A DNA stretch of 64,000 nucleotides from Kingdonia uniflora. Its lineage: Eukaryota; Streptophyta; Magnoliopsida; Ranunculales; Circaeasteraceae. The notes beneath the pieces are model-generated. The model was given only the letters and a program-made list of their open reading frames with translations, made no database searches and was not told the origin of the DNA. Position numbers and translations under genes: made by a program. The DNA is taken from assembly GCA_014058105.1 (NCBI GenBank), contig JACGCM010002784.1, positions 558,001 through 622,000 on the forward strand, in the 5' to 3' direction. Shown in pieces: positions 46,440 to 57,207 of the stretch (the stretch's first letter is position 1; each line of letters begins with the position of its first letter).

Positions 46440-46580
46440 GAACATCTCCAGCCAACATATATATAAAGCAAAATGTAGACGTTGTGATCCAAAACTAGTC
46501 GTTGTGAAGAACCCAATTAGAGGAAGTAGCCGTTGTTGTTGGAAACCATTGTAATTGAGGGTAAAAAGAACACCGCGCGG
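46440..46580 (+). repeat. Internal Harbinger end-like sequence in copy B
   Basis: TTA then GAACATCTCCAGCCAAC (46437-46456) is followed by the palindrome ACCGCGCGG at 46572-46580, where the hAT-like element is inserted. The arrangement equals that at 39303-39677 in copy A. Confidence 0.6.
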
Positions 46581-47717
46581 TAGGGCTGTTCACAGGCCGG
46601 GTCGGCTCGGGTTAAGCCCTAAACCTGAGCTGACCCGGGCTGGTCGGGTTACCATATTTTAGACCTGAACCTGAACCGAGTAGCTGTATAACCTGAACCG
46701 GAACCGAGCCAAATTGATCGAGTCGGGTCGGGTTCTGAACTCGGGGTTTTTTTTCTTTGCAAACCCAAGTAGTTTGCCCACAATAAATTAAGCCCAAGTA
46801 TTAATGATTTGGGTTCTGTAACAAGCCACAAACATTATTATATCAAGCCCAAGTTGAGTGAGACAACTTCTACTTCAACCCATTATTGCATCAAGCCCAA
46901 GTATTTTACATTAAGCCCAAGTACTTTACCCACAAACATTATTGCATCAAGCCTCTTATCTTACATCAATCCCAGGTAGTTTACCCACAAACATTATTGC
47001 ATGATTTACAACAAGATAAAGAAAAATAGAAACCAAAATTAGCAGTAGCTTGTCAATGGTAGAGAGTCCTCCTAGCATTGAGACCGACCTTTTTACCAAT
47101 AGCTTGTCTCTCTAGACTCTAGTCTTGATTACCAGGAAAAAGGTTCTTATCAATGGTGGAGAGTCCTTGCAATCTCCAGCATTAGACCCGATCTCCAACA
47201 TTAACAATAGCGTAATCCCCTAAAGCCCTTGTAAGAGTCCTGCGGTCTCCAACATGATGCTCCCACAATCTGTTGAAGTTTTTTTTTTCCAGAATATAGA
47301 TCTCAAAAGCTTCGAACAGATCTCTGTGACAACTCCTACAATAGCTTCGAACAGATCTCTTTGAAATTGAGCAGAGGCTTTGTGGTGGTGAGTGTGGGAC
47401 TTGAAGATGGAGCCTCCCCTCGTACGTAGAGCTCGAATTTGTAGTCCTATTGGAAGAGCTAGGGTTAGGGTTTTGGGAGAAGTGGAAAGGTGATTGAGGA
47501 AAAAAAAATTATTTGAGTTTGAGAGATTACTAGTATATATAGTTATATACCAAGTTCGGGTCGGGTTTTGAGGTATACCAGAGCATGAACCCGAACCGAT
47601 TATAATCGGGTTTTAAAAAATAGACCCGAAACAGAACCGACAGATTCCTAACTCGGACCGAACCGGCCGGTTTGGGTCGGCCCAGTTCGGGTTCTCGGGT
47701 TTAGGTGTGCACCCCTA
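46581..47717. mobile_element. hAT-like non-autonomous element inside Harbinger copy B
   Basis: Ends TAGGGCTGTTCAC and inverted TAGGGGTGCACAC are flanked by ccgcgcgg (46573-46580) and ccgcacag (47718-47725), 6 of 8 identical. Removing it rejoins sequence collinear with copy A at 39,660-39,690. Arms are rich in GGGTCGGGTT-like units. The interior has imperfect repeats of AAGCCCAAGTA and ACAAACATTATTGCATCAAG, and a minus-strand leader-like AAACCCTAACCCTAG near 47,480-47,460. No transposase domain is seen. Confidence 0.8.
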
Positions 47718-47859
47718 CCGCACAGTATTCTTTTTATCGCTAATTAACTTGATTTTTAGCATCCGCTTCTTCTTCTTCTTCCCCCTTTTGCACTTCTCTC
47801 TTATGTTGGAAACTTGTTCCCCTTCACCGTCAATACCCTTCTCTTAACTCCACAACCTC

Positions 47860-49192
47860 AAATTTCTTCTTCATCGTCCTATTCATCCATTGATGATCCT
47901 CTACGTGTATCATCCTCCTCCTTTGACGATCTTATATTTGATTGTACAGGGGTAATTTGTGTTCTACAAATGCAATAAACCTAGTAGTACATAATGCAAC
48001 TTCGAGTCACGGTGAGAGTGTCATAAGCCGTCAGGATAAGATAAAGAAGCGAGATCACCCATTGGGGAATTACAACATTAGACGGGACTACTTCAAGCGG
48101 AATTGCACATGTGAGCCATGGAAATTTCGGTGACATTTTTATATGAGTAGAGACATGTTTATGCGTATATTTGATGCAGTCATTACACATGATCATTACT
48201 TTGTCCAAAAACCCAACAACACTGGTACTATGGGGTTAACACCATACCAAAAGGTAGTCGCAGAACTACATTTTCTAAGCTACGGTGCCGTGGCAGATCT
48301 TTTTAACGAGTACATCCAAGTAGGAGAAAGCACAACCTTGTTATGTGTAGAAATATTTTGTGTTGCGGTTATACAAATTTTTGGCGAGGAATATCTTCGA
48401 GCACCAAATGCGACCAACGTCGAAAGGTTAAAAGTGATCGAAGAGTCGCAGGGATTTCCTGGCATATTAAGAAGCCTTAATTGCATGCATTGGATATGGA
48501 AAAATTATCCCATAGCTTGGCACGCTCAATTTGTTGGTCATTACCCCAATGTGACACTGATTCTTGAAGCTGTAGCTTCACACGACCTTTGGATTTGACA
48601 TACTTTTTTTAGGTTACTAGGGTCTAGCAATGATATCAATGTTCTGCAACAATCATATCTTTTCAGCGACCTGACCGATGGTGTCGCCCCACCTTGCAAT
48701 TATACAATTGCTGGAAAAACTTATAATATGGAGTATTGCCTAGCAGATGACATATACCCCAAAGTGGAAGTACTTGTCCAAACTATATCCAATCCGGTTA
48801 CAGGGAAATAATTTTTTTTTGCTCAACAACAAGAAAGTTGCCGAAAAGACGTAGAATGGGCGTTTGGGATTTTATAATCTCGGTTCAATAATGTAAAAAA
48901 TCTGGTTAAATTGTGGAAGCCCGAGGTTTTGAACAATGTCATGAAGGCGTGCGTGATTATGCACAATATGATCGTCTAAGAGAAACGAGGTTCATTCCCA
49001 TCATACTTAGACTACAATCCGGCCGATCCCTCAACTATCGAAGGCAAACGGTTCAATATTGTATACAAACACAGAACAATAGAATCTTTTATATTAAAAA
49101 TGAATCGTATTCGAAGTTGAAAACTGTACTTTGATCTAAAGGATGATCTAATCGGGCATTTGTGGGCCGTGATGGGAAATCTTCAAACATAG
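47860..49192 (+). pseudogene. PIF/Harbinger DDE transposase, copy B
   Basis: It reads RRDYFKRNCTCEPWKFR, MSRDMFMRIFDAVITHDHYF, LTPYQKVVAELHFLSYGA, NEYIQVGESTTLLCVEIF and GHYPNVTLILEAVASHDLWI. The first catalytic Asp is gone: RSLNCMHW replaces GSLDCMHW of copy A. The Glu region reads DVEWAFGIL. It ends GHLWAVMGNLQT and TAG. Stops after PWKFR and HDLWI and later frameshifts add to the damage. Confidence 0.9.
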
Positions 49193-49445
49193 TACTTCAT
49201 TTCTTGTATTATTTGAGTGTTCTTATTGTAATTTAATGTTTCTTGTTGTACAAGTTTATTAAACAAGTTTTTGATATTGTATTAATAGCTGTATTTATTT
49301 TTACGTAATATTCTCGAAAATAAACATTTTAAAAGCAAGATTACATTCTTTAATAGCAAAGAAAATTATTTAAACGATTACATTATTAGAAGGTAAACTA
49401 CATTCTTGGAAAGAAAACTTCTATATACAGCAAAGTTAAATTATA

Positions 49446-50764
49446 TTATATTTCATCACCACTTCAAGTACCCGGTCCGCCCCTCTTGGCCAGATGTTCT
49501 ATGACCTCAGCTTGCCTTTGCAGATAGTATTACAATTGATGTCCAAAAAGATTACTTAGGCCTTTCTCCATGATTTTTCGATCTTCCCTTGCTTGTTCAA
49601 AATCCATTTTGGCTTGCCATTATTGATTTGCTTCAGCTCTTCTTCTTTCCTTTTCTTCTTTCACTTGTCTCTTCTCCAACCGTAGTTCATCCAGCATTGT
49701 TTGGATACCGGTACCAGATATAATAGCACCATCCAAGGCCTTTTGTGCTGCAAGGTTCTTTCTAAGGAATTTTTGGCCAACGAGTCTATTTCCACCCTCA
49801 TATAACGAACCATCTAATTCATAATTATGGCCTGCAGATTAAGGTGTAGGTGGGCCGTTGGGGTCATCCGATAGATTATTTGATCCGACCGAGTTCCCTA
49901 GAGAAGAATTATCCGATTATTCTCCTGGCTATATTTCTTGGTACATTCCCCGCATGGTTCAACCTATCATCCCTTAGGTTGGCCCATCGCGGTTATTGTG
50001 CCAAAATCTTATACGCTTCACGGTGTTAGAAGTATATATCGCCATTCAGGCCTTGATTGATCTTGTGTGCATCGTTTTCCTACAATTTGCAAAATTACCA
50101 AATACAAATAAATAACGTGTATATCCAAGAGAAATAAATAACACTTGAGTTAAAGGAAATTAGAACGTACCCGATCTTCTTCGGTTTCCCCATTGTCGTT
50201 CCTAAATCATTCTTGAGCAACTATCTCCTTATACGCTACACATTATGCATTAAGAGGATACCATTAAGATTTGGTCGACCCACTTGATCGTCGTATGGGG
50301 CACTCGGGGTCCCTATTAAAGGCAATGTTTACATTTTGATAGAAAGTAAAACCATTTATGTGACCCACTGTTTGGACAGAAGCAGTTACCCACGCCATTA
50401 CGAGACACATTAAGTCTTCATCCGTCCAATGCAGTCCAGCATCATCCATGTCGTCCAAAAACTCAACATCTTCTGGCACTTGCACGTTTTGTCTTTGTTT
50501 TGCAGGTACTCTATTCCTTCTTCATTTTCCTTTTTAATTCTCGGACGCTACAACTTCAACAGGTATTAATGCATTTGCATCACTTTGACTGTGCTGAGTA
50601 GATTCACCATAGAATAGGTAACTCTAAAAGTAATTTAGAGGTTGAAAACCTTGTGGTTGAGTGAGCAGATAGGGTTGATAGTATGGGCTAAACGCCTAAG
50701 GTTGCGATTGAGAGAGTGTAAGTAGATTTTGATATTGTCATCTGAAGGTATCCCCTTACAACAT
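49446..50764 (-). pseudogene. Myb-like ORF1 partner of the Harbinger transposase, copy B
   Basis: The Myb-like part is clearer than in copy A: DAGLHWTDEDLMCLVMAWVT, ASVQTVGHINGFTFYQNVN, AFNRDPECPIRR. This fits the SANT-like DNA-binding domain of Harbinger ORF1. Its N-terminal end has a stop immediately after the ATG at 50764. The C-terminal exon (about 50,040-49,446) matches that of copy A. Confidence 0.75.
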
Positions 50765-51029
50765 GGTAAACGGAGGTGGGGTCTGTAATTGGAATTGAGA
50801 ATTGTTGTAGTAGAGGTATGTAGTAAATTGTGATAATGGATGTTGAAGGTGGGTTATGGGAGGATGGGGTCGAATGTGTGGAGTTATTATTGTTGGTACT
50901 GAAGTTCGCCATTTGGGGAGAGCGTAGAGGTTCTCCTCTGTACTCTACAATTAGGGTTGGGAGAGACGAGGTAGCCAGGGAGTGCTTAGGAAAATTAATT
51001 GAGATTGGAGGTTCTCTGAAATAGAAAGG

Positions 51030-52300
51030 CGCACCTCTCTGGAGCAACATCTAGCAAGTGTACAAGATGTGTTTATGGTTCTCCAGAGTCAGCAGATTGC
51101 CACCTAGAAGAACAAAAGTGTACAACCAAAAGGCTCGTGAATTTTTGTTCATGATAGAATTAGACCTCCACCAAAAAGTAATAACTTAGGAGGTGCACTT
51201 TGATCCAACCATTATTAATGAGAAATGGAGCCTATCCCGATCCAAGAAGTCCACCAAGAAGTAGATAGTGCCCTTGCAGGAGTCAGACAGGCTAAGCATC
51301 CACCTTGAAGAGTTTGAGTTCCAACAAAAGATCACCTAAGTGAGGGGAGTGGTGACTACAATCTTGAAGAAGAACGTATCGCACACCCAACCACAACAGC
51401 CCGATAATATGTGACTCAGGAACATATTGAAAAATGAATCAAAGAACTGCTCGAAGCTCAGACTCAGACCACCAAAGAAATCCATAACATATTGTAGAAG
51501 AGCCCGATCTCACAGGAGCTACTAGATGGGGAGGTCCTAGCCAAATTCTATACTCTGAAGATTCGAATATACAAAGGGAATGATCCAGTAGAGCACGTTC
51601 AAGAGTTCCAGGATGCTTTAGGCTTATATTCAACATCTAATCACATTCTATGCCGGTTCTTTCCCACCTGTCAATCGGGCAAACCCCTGCGATGGTTTCA
51701 CACGGTACCTGAAGGGTTCATTATAACTTTCAAGCAATTGTGCAAGCCCTTCATCAAGAATTACTCACACAACAAAGACAAAGAGGAGAATCTATATTCT
51801 CTTTTTAGCCTTAGGCAAATACCAGGAGAAAAGCTCGAGACGTTCATTAAGAAGTTCCTAGAGTTAGCTCGAAAAGTAGATCGACTCGATCAAGATATAA
51901 CTATTTTGGCTTTCACCAATGATTTACTCATCGATGGAAAGGCGAAGGAGTACCTCATCCTAAACAAACCTGCAACTTTAGAGAACATGATCAAAAAAGT
52001 TAACAGATATCTCGATCCCAAAAGAATGGTGTACGACAGACAGAAAACTCAAAAATTAACATTGACAGCTAGAGATCATTCCACAGTCCAAGATTTTAAC
52101 CGTGCTGCTGATCAGGGAGGAGATAGGAAGTGAACAAAATCTAATGATGAACGACCTCAGAAGGGTAGTAACTTACCAAAACCCCGTCTTCCCAAGATGA
52201 ATGTAACCATAGCCAACATTTATCCTATACTTTAGAAGGATAAGTTTTTTTGCAATGCACAATATCTCTAACCCATTGAGAACAAACCCTATTGCATTCA
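51030..52300 (+). pseudogene. T2 gag
   Basis: It reads LEQHLASVQDVFMVLQSQQ, TQEHIEK, IRIYKGNDPVEHVQEFQDAL, CRFFPTCQSGKPLRWFHTVP, LFSLRQIPGEKLETFIKKF, LARKVDRLDQDITILAFTND and LILNKPATLENMIKKVNRYL. These parallel T1 gag closely. About 80 N-terminal residues and everything upstream are missing. Confidence 0.85.
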
Positions 52301-52639
52301 CCACAAAGTCTGACATCATTAGACGGAATACTGCTTTGCCTTATAACGACTGCTGGAATATATTTTTGAGGATGGGCGAATGCATGAATACATTAAGGAC
52401 GTGGATAATTACAAGAATGGGAGTTATAAAGTTCTTATAGAAGCCGTGTGGGTCGAAGAACTGGAAGGGGAGAAGCATTTGTACCATATCCATCTCAATC
52501 ACTTTATTGAGACTCAGACTATCAGCCAATCAAACAGAAGCAAAAGACATCGTGTTGGCCAATGTCACGACCTGTCCATGAATGATAAAGAAACTTGTTT
52601 ACTTCTCGTATCCAGCTCCTAACGCACAGGAATTTCTTT

Positions 52640-53100
52640 CGATGACATGTCAACTTTCCTCACCATGACGCTTTGGTGATCATGTTAAAAATGAGATATA
52701 TTGTACTACATACAATGATGATAGATACTGGTAGTAGTATTGAACTACTTTTTTAAATCACGATTGATCAGATGAGATTGGCCGATAAGGTGCAGCCCAG
52801 TGATATTGACATATGTGGGTTTAATGGTTCTAGAGAAGAACGTGTGGGAAAGATAATACTTCCTGTTATTGTAGGACCAGTAACAGTTGACGTTATCTTT
52901 TATGTTATCAATACAAAATCCCATTATTTGGGTATAATGGGACGTTGTTGGTTACATAATATGTGAGCTATTCCATTGACCTATCATTTGGCACTGCATT
53001 TTGAATAGGAGGGCAGCATTTACAAAATCAAAGGAAGTCAAAAGCTAGCTCGAGCATATAAAAACTCTGTTGCCATCGAACCATAGCCCTCACAGCCACA
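52640..53100 (+). pseudogene. T2 protease domain
   Basis: The signature region near 52,720-52,750 is broken by shifts (a D-T-G-S-S-like stretch, then FFKSRLI). Downstream QPSDIDICGFNGSREERVGK, DVIFYVINTKSHYLGIMGR and the linker to RT match the T1 order. Confidence 0.7.
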
Positions 53101-53329
53101 ACTCGCATAGTAATTACATAAAACAATATGGAACATTATAGAAAATTTTACAGTAAACTCTACAGAAAGCCAGCTGCCAAGTGCAAAAATCACAGAATAC
53201 GTCAAAATTAGTGGGGAAAAGCGAGGAACATACATTGATACTCTTCTGCCCACAGCAAAATGAGATGCTCTTATCCAGTTCCTTAAAGACAACAGTGATG
53301 TATTCGCTTGAACTTTTCACAAAATGCCA

Positions 53330-54480
53330 GGCATTGATCCTAATTTGGCCTGCCATAAGCAGAGGACTCTAGCACCTAGACTCCGAGAAGAAGTCAAAAA
53401 ATAGATCAATAAACTCATTGAAGTGGGTTTTATCCGAAAAGCCAATTATCTAGAATAGATCTCAAACATTGTAGCAGTACTAAAGAAGAACGACAAGATC
53501 AGAGTGTGCGTGAATTTCATAGACCTCAACAAACATACTCCAAAGGATAGTTTTCCAATTTCTATCATAAACCATCTGCTCGATTCTATTACGGGACACG
53601 AACTCTTATCCATGATGGATGCAATATCAGGGTACAATCTAATACCTCTGCTACCCGATGATCAAGATAAAGCAACTTTCATTACAGAGCATGGCTTGCA
53701 CTGCTATAAGGCTATGCCTTTTGGCCTCAAGAATGCCTGAAGCTACTTATTAAAGATTAATGACACAGAGGTTCAAAGATCACCTTAGAAAAATCATGGA
53801 AGTCTACATTGATGATATGTTGTGTAAAAGTCTCAAAAAGGAGAGCCATATTACAGATTTATACACTACTTTCAAAATTCTCTATTTTTACAAGATGAGA
53901 CTTAATCTTGGCAAGTATCCGTTTGGGGTTCAGTCAGCCAAATTCTTAGGATATTTGATTAGAAAGTGAGGCATAGAAGCTGATCCAGATCGTATTCGCA
54001 GACTGTTGTCTATGCCTTCTCCAAAAATAAAGAATGACGTACAGAAGTTAGCAGGCAAGATAGCTACGATAAATCATTTTATTTCCAAGTCCTCATATCG
54101 ATGTCGATTGTTATTCAACCTATTGCACGAAGGAACAACAAAAAAGAAATCTAAGAAGGATCCTGAGATCGAGTGAACAGCAGAATGTGAAGTAGTATTT
54201 CAGGAACTCAAACGTTATTTGGGGAAACCGCCAGTGATGAGTACACCTGCAGAAGGGGATGAACTCACCATATATCTTGCCATTACCGAGGAATTATTAA
54301 GTTCTGCTCTAATTCAGCTTGATAAAAAGACAGAGAAACCTATTTACTTCATCAATAAAACTTTTACTCCAGCAGAATCCCGGTACACCAAGGTCAAGAA
54401 ATTACTGTTAGCTTTCGTTTACACTTCAAAGAAGTTGAAAAAATATTTTCAAGTCCACTTAGTTCAGGTAATGACAAATT
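53330..54480 (+). pseudogene. T2 reverse transcriptase and RNase H
   Basis: RT motifs are NIVAVLKKNDKIRVCVNF, LNKHTPKDSFPISIINHLLD, MMDAISGYNLIPLLPDDQ, HCYKAMPFGLKNA, then after a stop at 53738-53740 EVYIDDMLCKSLKK and GKYPFGVQSAKFLGYLI. RNase H follows: ELTIYLAITEELLSSALI and KPIYFINKTFTPAESRYTK. The YIDD active site survives. Confidence 0.9.
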
Positions 54481-54689
54481 AACCTTTGCGAGAAATCTTA
54501 TCCAAGCAAGAGAAATCAAGAGGAGTATAATAATGGTCGGTAATTCTTGGCGAACATGACATCCGTTTCGAACCACGTCATTCTAAAAAAGGTCAAACAG
54601 TAGCAGATTTTCTTGCAGACTTCCTAGTAGAAGATCCTGACTAGGAAGAAGATAGTACAGAAATCAACGAAGATTAGTTCGAGGAAAAA

Positions 54690-55300
54690 TTAGACTGGGT
54701 TACTTAAAAAGGTTGGTGTCATTTAACTGACGGTTCTGCCAGACCTATGGGATCAGGTATCGAAATCGCACTTATCACACCTTCCAATGACAGGATTAAA
54801 AAAAATTATACTCAATTTCGATGCTACCAATAATGAGGCTGAATATGAGGCATTAACCCACAGACTATACATGGCTTTCCAGATTGAAGTTTTAGAGTTA
54901 TTTAAGTATACAAACTCTTTACTCATTATGATCAATTATACAGAGAAGTTTTATAAGAACGGAAAAATGATTGATTACGCTGCAGCAGTAGCCGACCAAA
55001 TGCGCAGATTCAAGAGGATTACGATCGAATATTTACGGCGTGGAGAAAACAGGCATGATGATTCCCTTGCCTATTTAGCAGAAGTACTTGGCGTAGAGGC
55101 TCGATATCTCAAGATCAAAGTGATATCCACCCCCTGTATTAACATCATAAGTTCAAATTCTGTTAATACTGGGGGCACCGAAGAGGACGAAGGCGATTGG
55201 AGACGACCTTTTCTCACATATATCGGACCTCATAACAAAGTTGACGACGAACTCCCTAAAGATCCTACTGAAAGACGACGCATACTTGATAATGCTAAAT
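54690..55300 (+). pseudogene. T2 second, archaeal-type RNase H (aRNH) and linker
   Basis: DGSARPMGSGIEIALI, then DATNNEAEYEALTHRLYM, RRFKRITIEYLRRGENRHDD and SLAYLAEVLG mark aRNH. The following acidic linker (GGTEEDEGDWRRPF, DPTERRRILDNAK) leads to integrase. One frame change separates the first motif from the rest. Confidence 0.82.
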
Positions 55301-55302
55301 GA

Positions 55303-56421
55303 TACGTCGTAGAATATGGTCTTCTTTACAAAATTTTGGTTACAGGACCATATCTCGAGTGTTTATCAAACAAAGAAGCTCAAAACTTCTTACACGAACC
55401 CCACGAAGGTACTTGTGGTTCCCACGCCGCGGGATGATCTTTAGCCAATCGTGCTCTTACCCAAGGAGTCTTTTGGTCTAAAATAAAAGCTAAAGCCATT
55501 GAACTTGTAAATAAGTGTGATGCCTGCCAACTCCATTCCAACAATGTTCGGCCATTTAGAAGATGGGCCCTTAACCTCGTATGAGAATTTCCCACTGCAC
55601 CAGGCAAAAGGAAGCATCTCCTAGTAGTAACGGATTACTTCACCAAATGGGTGGAAGTAGTCCCTCTGTGTCGCACACGAGAAGACGAAGTCATTAAGTT
55701 TATATGGGAAACCATCATCATTCGGTTTGGTTTCCTCCATCTCATCAGAATCGATAATAGACCTCAATTCGTTGGTTCCAAAGTCATTGAATTCCTCAAC
55801 CATCACAACATCATCCACTCTCCTACCAATCCATATTACCCACAAGGAAATGGTCAGACAGCAATCACTAATCGCACTATTGTGGATGGAATCAAAAAGC
55901 GCTTGACATAAAAAGAAAAAAGAAAAAAAGAGGGTAATTGGGTCCAAGAATTACCATATGTTTTATGAACATATCGCATAACTCCTCGGGTGTCAACTGG
56001 ATGCACGTCGTTCCTCCTGGCATATGGTACAGAAGCAATCATCCCCACTCAATATCATCACCCATTACGTGACTATACCCCTACAGATGAAGAATATAAA
56101 TTCCAGTTGGCATGTAACATGAATTGGATCGAAGAGACCAAAGATAAAGCAATCATAAATTTATGAAGATACCACCAAGCTTTAGCCCGATGTTATAACA
56201 AACGAGTTCATCATAGAGAGTTCAAAATCAAAGATCTCGTCCTCCGAGAAGTTCCCAAACACAAAAAAGAAGTCAATGCTGGAAAATTGGCCAAAAATTG
56301 GAAAGGTCCTTTTATTATTGTTGGAAAAAGTAGCTTTAGTTCTTACGATCTCGCCACTGAAAATGGGGAGCGAATGCCAAATCCTTGGAGCACGAGGAGA
56401 TTGAAGCTATATCGAAGATAA
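55303..56421 (+). pseudogene. T2 integrase
   Basis: The zinc site HEGTCGSHAAG...NKCDACQLH is intact, unlike in T1. The core has RWALNLV where the first catalytic Asp is Asn, IRIDNRPQF with the second Asp, and NGQTAITNRT where Glu is replaced by Ala. The C-terminus reads DLVLREVPKHKKE, LAKNWKGPFII and ends RRLKLYRR and TAA. Two of three catalytic residues are lost. Confidence 0.88.
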
Positions 56422-56651
56422 TACTCTATTAGAATATAATTTTCTAAATAAATCTACCATCTTATATGTCGATCTTACATCAATGAAGTACTTATGTTTG
56501 ATCCCCATACATCTGAGTACTTTCTATTATTTCATACAGTACTCATTTTAACATCCTTTGCATGTCAATCTTACAACAATAAAATACTTGTGTCTGATTG
56601 CCCTATATTATAGTACTTTTCTAATATATCAAACAAGTACTTCTATATACA

Positions 56652-56868
56652 GATTACAAATTGTTTATTACTTCAGCCAAACTGATCCTCTATACATTAC
56701 ATATCATTTGTTACTTCAGCCAAACTGATCCTCTATATATTAAAGATCGTTTGTTGTTTCATCCAAACTGGTCCTCTATACATTACAGATCGTTTGTTGT
56801 TTTAGCCAAACTGATCCACTAGATATTACAGATTATTTGTTGCTTCGGCCAAACCACCCTCTTAGTAT
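56652..56868 (+). repeat. 43-bp tandem repeat, about 5 units, inside T2
   Basis: The landmark GCCAAACT (or close variants) recurs at 56676, 56719, 56762, 56805 and 56848, exactly every 43 bp. Units read TTTGTTGYTTCAGCCAAACT with CTCTATA. The block sits between the end of pol and the antisense gene, as in T1, but with an unrelated unit length. Confidence 0.93.
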
Positions 56869-56869
56869 A

Positions 56870-57207
56870 TGACTAAACGCCAAACAAGACGACAACAATA
56901 CAATTGGTTTATACAAAGATCAGTATACATACATACAGATCATTCACGCTACTTTTTAATAGTTATATATCTATTATACTCTTACTATCTTTTACATCAT
57001 CAGTCACTATCGCTCAAACTATCATTTACATCATCACCCCTCAAACTCTCTTCATACCGATTCAAGCGAGCACACATTCATACTCTCTTTAAGAACTCCA
57101 ATTCTTGACACCATGGGATCTAAGTACTCCGATCGAACCAACCTTATTTTGCATTGCACACCTTTTACAACTAACCCGTCATACACAGCTCTACTTTCTG
57201 CTTCCAA
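56870..57207. other. T2 spacer between tandem repeats and antisense gene
   Basis: AT-rich sequence; overlapping open frames on + have low-complexity Ser/Tyr/Leu composition and no recognised domain. It probably holds the 3' end of the antisense gene. Confidence 0.4.

Larger units (their letters stand above)
43164..51011 (+). mobile_element. PIF/Harbinger-type transposon copy B with PMD gene, right end lost
   Basis: The left end GAGTAAGTCTAGCAGCAAG follows directly on the TAA that closes copy A. The subterminal palindrome ACCGCGCGGT is at 43310-43319. Gene order matches copy A throughout, with substitutions and indels, so the two are separate old members and not a recent duplication. It is split by a hAT-like element (46581-47717). 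Homology to copy A stops at GAGATTGGAGG (51011), just before the expected right-end hairpin. Confidence 0.75.
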
